Source of the DNA: Desulfovibrio sp.
Lineage (GTDB): Bacteria; Desulfobacterota; Desulfovibrionia; Desulfovibrionales; Desulfovibrionaceae
Length of the DNA stretch: 64,000 bases
NCBI GenBank assembly: GCA_024683955.1
Contig: JAIKXS010000010.1
Coordinates: forward strand, 1-64,000
Direction of reading: 5' to 3'
How positions within the stretch are numbered: the stretch's first letter is position 1; every line of letters begins with the position of its first letter. The position numbers and the translations under genes are program-made. Below the pieces are notes generated by a model. It saw only the letters and a list, made by a program, of their open reading frames with translations, ran no database searches and was not told where the DNA came from. This document shows positions 61,386 through 64,000 of the stretch, one piece after another.

Positions 61386-62456
61386 ATGCCGATAAAAAAC
61401 ACTCTGGAATCCCTTTCACCCTTCTCCGCACGATTTTGTCTGGACGTTGAAAAACACTGCCGTGATATCGGACTGCACGACTGTCATAGTATTCTGGCCA
61501 TCTCAGGCGGCGCCGATTCCACCGCCCTCGCCATGATTCTGGCTCTTCTGCGGAAACGACTCGGTCTCACGCTGTCGGCCGTGACCATCGATCACGGACT
61601 CCGCGAAGAGGCAAAAGAGGAGATCAGGGGTGTTTTACGACTCACAACGGCCCTCGGCATTCCGACCGTAACGGACTCGGTTGATGTCCGTGCCTGCGCG
61701 CGGAACTGGAAGATGGGAATAGAGGAAGCCGGGCGAAAAGCGCGCTACAAGGTCCTTGAGCGGGAACGCCTCCGCCTTGGAGCAGATCTCATATGCACAG
61801 GCCATCAGGCCGATGACCTGGCGGAAGACATTCTTATGCGCCTCCTTCGGGGAAGCGGATGGCCGGCCCTTGGCGGCATGAAGCCCCTCGACGCCAAACG
61901 CCACCTTGTCCGCCCCCTGCTCCCCGTTCCCGCAATGCGGCTCCGTCTTTTTTTGCAGGATATCGGTGTATCCTGGTTTGAGGACGCATCAAACAGCGAT
62001 GAGCGCTTCACGAGGAACCGTATCCGCCACACCCTTCTCCCCCTGGCAACGCAGGAAAACCCGAACTTTCTTTCCCACTGCCAAACACTTGCCTCCCTGG
62101 CATCTCTCGATGCGCAGTTCTTCTCCGCTGAACTTGAAAAGGCCCTCCGCAGCTGTCCCATCGAGCGGGAGGACGGCCCGGTTCTCCATCTCAAAAAAGA
62201 TCTTCTTGCCGCCCTCCATCCATCCCTGAGGCTTCGCCTCTATAAAATGGTGCTGACGGAGCTCATGAAGGAGGAAGGCATAGACGTCTTCGTCGGTTCC
62301 ACCCATCTTTTTGCCATTGAGAACTGTCTTGTCAAAAGGGGTTCAGGCGTTCTCTCCCTGCCGAAAGGCATCGAAGTCCGGATTGCAAGGCATGCCATAC
62401 GGATTCTTCGCACACCGACACCGCACACCTCATCAACAAAGAAGGTCATCAGCTGA
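61386..62456 (+). CDS. tilS: tRNA(Ile)-lysidine synthase
   Basis: TilS converts C34 of tRNA-Ile(CAU) to lysidine so that AUA is read as Ile. The N-type ATP pyrophosphatase P-loop is ILAISGGADSTALAMI at about 36-50. TGHQADDLAEDILMRLLRGSGWPALGGM follows (trimmed: ICTGHQADDLAEDILMRLL) and the RRPLLPVP-like RPLLPVPAMRLRLFL. RFTRNRIRHTLLPL is the RN-x-IR-H motif. The 356-residue length fits the short form with no extended C-terminal domains. It ends at a strong terminator. Confidence 0.93.
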   Translation: MPIKNTLESLSPFSARFCLDVEKHCRDIGLHDCHSILAISGGADSTALAMILALLRKRLGLTLSAVTIDHGLREEAKEEIRGVLRLTTALGIPTVTDSVDVRACARNWKMGIEEAGRKARYKVLERERLRLGADLICTGHQADDLAEDILMRLLRGSGWPALGGMKPLDAKRHLVRPLLPVPAMRLRLFLQDIGVSWFEDASNSDERFTRNRIRHTLLPLATQENPNFLSHCQTLASLASLDAQFFSAELEKALRSCPIEREDGPVLHLKKDLLAALHPSLRLRLYKMVLTELMKEEGIDVFVGSTHLFAIENCLVKRGSGVLSLPKGIEVRIARHAIRILRTPTPHTSSTKKVIS

Positions 62457-62562
62457 CATCCGGCAAGCCGGGAGTGCGGCATCCGTTGCCGTGCAAAAAT
62501 TGGCAGGGCCCAGGAGAGAATTTCCGCCGGGTGTACGAATGCATTGGCGTTCTCTCTCGGAG

Positions 62563-62606
62563 AATAAAGAAGCTCCCGCAGGATTTCCTGCGGGAGCTTC
62601 TTTATT
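62563..62606. terminator. Perfect 21-bp bidirectional terminator between tilS and the flavin reductase gene
   Basis: AATAAAGAAGCTCCCGCAGGA pairs exactly with its complement over a 2-base loop. The outer A/T bases supply the U-run on both strands. The stop codon of the minus-strand reductase gene is inside the stem. Confidence 0.88.
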
Positions 62607-63261
62607 CGTGCGACGATGCAAGTTCACGGCCTATCCGGTAGGCCTCCTGACAGTCCAGCGGCCATTTGTTCGTACGGCTGGCCATCTTTGCCGACTCCTC
62701 AAAAATGGAGGACTCGTACCTGGAATAGTCGTCAAACTGGTAGGTATCGTAGGCCCAGAGCTGCCTCGGCTTCATACGAAAATGCTGGGTGATTGTCATC
62801 TCAAGCATATCAAGGCGCTCACGCATGCGAAACTGCTCCACGTGCGCCTCGGTCATGTTCATCGTGAGAAAAAGCGCCGACGGCATGACCTTCGGAAAAA
62901 CCGTGGGAATCTCCCGGCTGTAGAGATAGTTGGAAAAAAAGAGACGTTCAAAAAAGGCCAGGAACCCCGATGACACATTCATGAAATAGATCGGGGATCC
63001 AAGAAGAAGCGCATCCACCTCCCTGATTCTCTCAAGAACAGGTGAGAGATCGTCCTTCATGGCACAGATACCGTGCTCCCTGTCTTTGCGCTTACAGGAA
63101 AAGCAGCTGATACACCCTCTGTATCGCAGACGGTAGAGGTGCACAAGTTCCGTTTCGGCGCCGCAGTCACGGGCACCCTTCAACGCTTCTTCAAGAAGCG
63201 TCGCCGTATTTCCGCTGCGTCTCGGGCTTCCGTTGATGGCTAAAACTCGTTTTGCGGACAT
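62602..63261 (-). CDS. NADPH-dependent FMN reductase / iron-sulfur flavoprotein family
   Basis: The flavodoxin-like fold starts LAINGSPRRSGNTATLLEEAL, the FMN phosphate-binding loop. The Cys-rich stretch GCISCFSCKRKDREHGIC near 50 is the compact Cys motif seen in iron-sulfur flavoproteins (CxxCxxC-type with a fourth Cys further on), and SPIYFMNVSSGFLAFFER is the second flavin-contact region. The 219-residue protein probably reduces FMN or a small acceptor with NAD(P)H. GGAGGAG 5 bases before the ATG at 63261 fixes the start; the ORF track adds 50 residues. The stop lies in the shared terminator. Confidence 0.88.
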   Translation of the reverse strand: MSAKRVLAINGSPRRSGNTATLLEEALKGARDCGAETELVHLYRLRYRGCISCFSCKRKDREHGICAMKDDLSPVLERIREVDALLLGSPIYFMNVSSGFLAFFERLFFSNYLYSREIPTVFPKVMPSALFLTMNMTEAHVEQFRMRERLDMLEMTITQHFRMKPRQLWAYDTYQFDDYSRYESSIFEESAKMASRTNKWPLDCQEAYRIGRELASSHE

Positions 63262-63295
63262 ATTCTCCTCCTTTAAACACGAGGGCACCAGGGAT

Positions 63296-64000
63296 CTAGC
63301 TTCCGCTCTCAACCTTCCTGTAGAAGGCCACAACACGGCTTGCGATGCAATGTCCCCTGAGCCCCAGCGATTCCCGGAGCTCGAGCTGCGTTCCGTGCTC
63401 AACAAAGGCATCAGGGAGACCTATACGCAAAACGTGGACCCCGGAAAGACGTTCCTCGTCAGCAAGAAGCTCGAGAACGGCCGAGCCAAATCCTCCGGCA
63501 AGGACCCCGTCTTCGACCGTGACGAGATAACGAACACGTCCTGCAATCGAAAGAATCTCCTCGCGGGGAAGGGGCTTAACCCACACGGGGTCAAAGACCA
63601 TGGGAGAAAAGCCAAGCTCTTTTTCGATGGCAATGGCCGCCTCAAGAGAGGGGTGGACACGGTTTCCGCAGGGAATAAGGGCAATCTTCTCCCCCTCCCG
63701 CAAAAGCTCGCCGCGTCCCGTCTCAAGGATACGCGCCTCGGGCTCCAGTTCGACCCCGAATCCCACACCCCTCGGATAACGGAGTGCCACAGGACCCTCA
63801 ATGGCAAGGGCCGTTCTGAGGGCGTGCTGAAGCATGTTCTCATCCCGTGGGGCCAGGATCTGGAGATTCGGGATTTCCCTGAGATAGCTCATGTCAAAGA
63901 CGCCATGGTGGGTTGCGCCATCCTCGCCGACAAGACCTGCCCTGTCCACCGCAAAGGTCACGGGAAGGTTCTGCAGACAGACGTCATGGATGATCTGATC
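63296..64000 (-). CDS. dxs: 1-deoxy-D-xylulose-5-phosphate synthase, C-terminal part, runs off the window
   Basis: The reading frame continues past 64000, so the 5' end is missing. What is visible is the pyrimidine-binding and C-terminal transketolase-like part: QNLPVTFAVDRAGLVGEDGATHHG is the Dxs signature (trimmed to FAVDRAGLVGEDGATHHG), with YLREIPNLQILAPRDENML, ALRYPRG and LLGLPDAFVEHG-type RIGLPDAFVEHGTQLELRE. Dxs makes DXP from pyruvate and G3P at the start of the MEP pathway; IspDF is 25 kb away. The stop lies 34 bases ahead of the reductase start. Confidence 0.95.
   Translation of the reverse strand, partial: DQIIHDVCLQNLPVTFAVDRAGLVGEDGATHHGVFDMSYLREIPNLQILAPRDENMLQHALRTALAIEGPVALRYPRGVGFGVELEPEARILETGRGELLREGEKIALIPCGNRVHPSLEAAIAIEKELGFSPMVFDPVWVKPLPREEILSIAGRVRYLVTVEDGVLAGGFGSAVLELLADEERLSGVHVLRIGLPDAFVEHGTQLELRESLGLRGHCIASRVVAFYRKVESGS

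Overview
The window comes from a Gram-negative, flagellated, anaerobic bacterium, most likely a member of the Desulfovibrionaceae (Desulfovibrio, Bilophila or Mailhella type). Several features point there. An ispD-ispF fusion sits downstream of a CT398-like zinc-ribbon gene and rnpB. The pyrG, rpoN, hpf, rapZ block and the fapA-like, glycosyltransferase, fliK, flgD, flagellin block resemble the D. vulgaris layout as I remember it. A precorrin-2 dehydrogenase-like gene, a HemX/CcsA-like gene and hemA lie together. The hydrogenase maturation genes hypD and hypE are present. I could not search databases, so the taxon is an inference.

Region 1 (1-24 kb) is an accessory zone dominated by exported proteins. 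Nearly every gene starts with a signal peptide, and most match no family I recognise. Recognisable members are a class A acid phosphatase, an MVL-type mannan-binding lectin, a DUF2207 membrane protein, a leucine-rich-repeat protein, a TMEM43-like protein, a periplasmic nucleoside hydrolase overlapping a 5'-nucleotidase lipoprotein, a Sel1-repeat protein and a family 2 glycosyltransferase. The zone also holds distant paralogue pairs, a protein with an internal domain duplication, one AT-rich gene that looks foreign, and a decayed TnpB-like relic.

Region 2 (24-34 kb, minus strand) is a dense housekeeping run, in transcription order pyrG, rpoN, hpf, rapZ, rel, a YigZ/IMPACT-family gene, hypD and hypE. 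The junctions rel/yigZ and yigZ/hypD overlap. Region 3 (34-41.4 kb, plus strand) holds a PurQ-like glutaminase, a Nif3-family protein, the zinc-ribbon coiled-coil protein, rnpB, ispDF, an acyl-CoA ligase and a STAS-domain protein.

Region 4 (41.7-52 kb) combines a FapA-like protein, four sugar-transferase-like genes, fliK and flgD. Flagellin lies at 57 kb behind a very good sigma-54 promoter, so RpoN encoded at 31 kb probably drives it. Region 5 (52-64 kb) carries an unknown membrane protein, cpoB, a Xer recombinase, a small Sm-like protein, rnc, flagellin, the tetrapyrrole cluster, tilS, a flavin reductase and the 3' part of dxs, which runs off the end. No tRNA, CRISPR array or intact insertion sequence was found.
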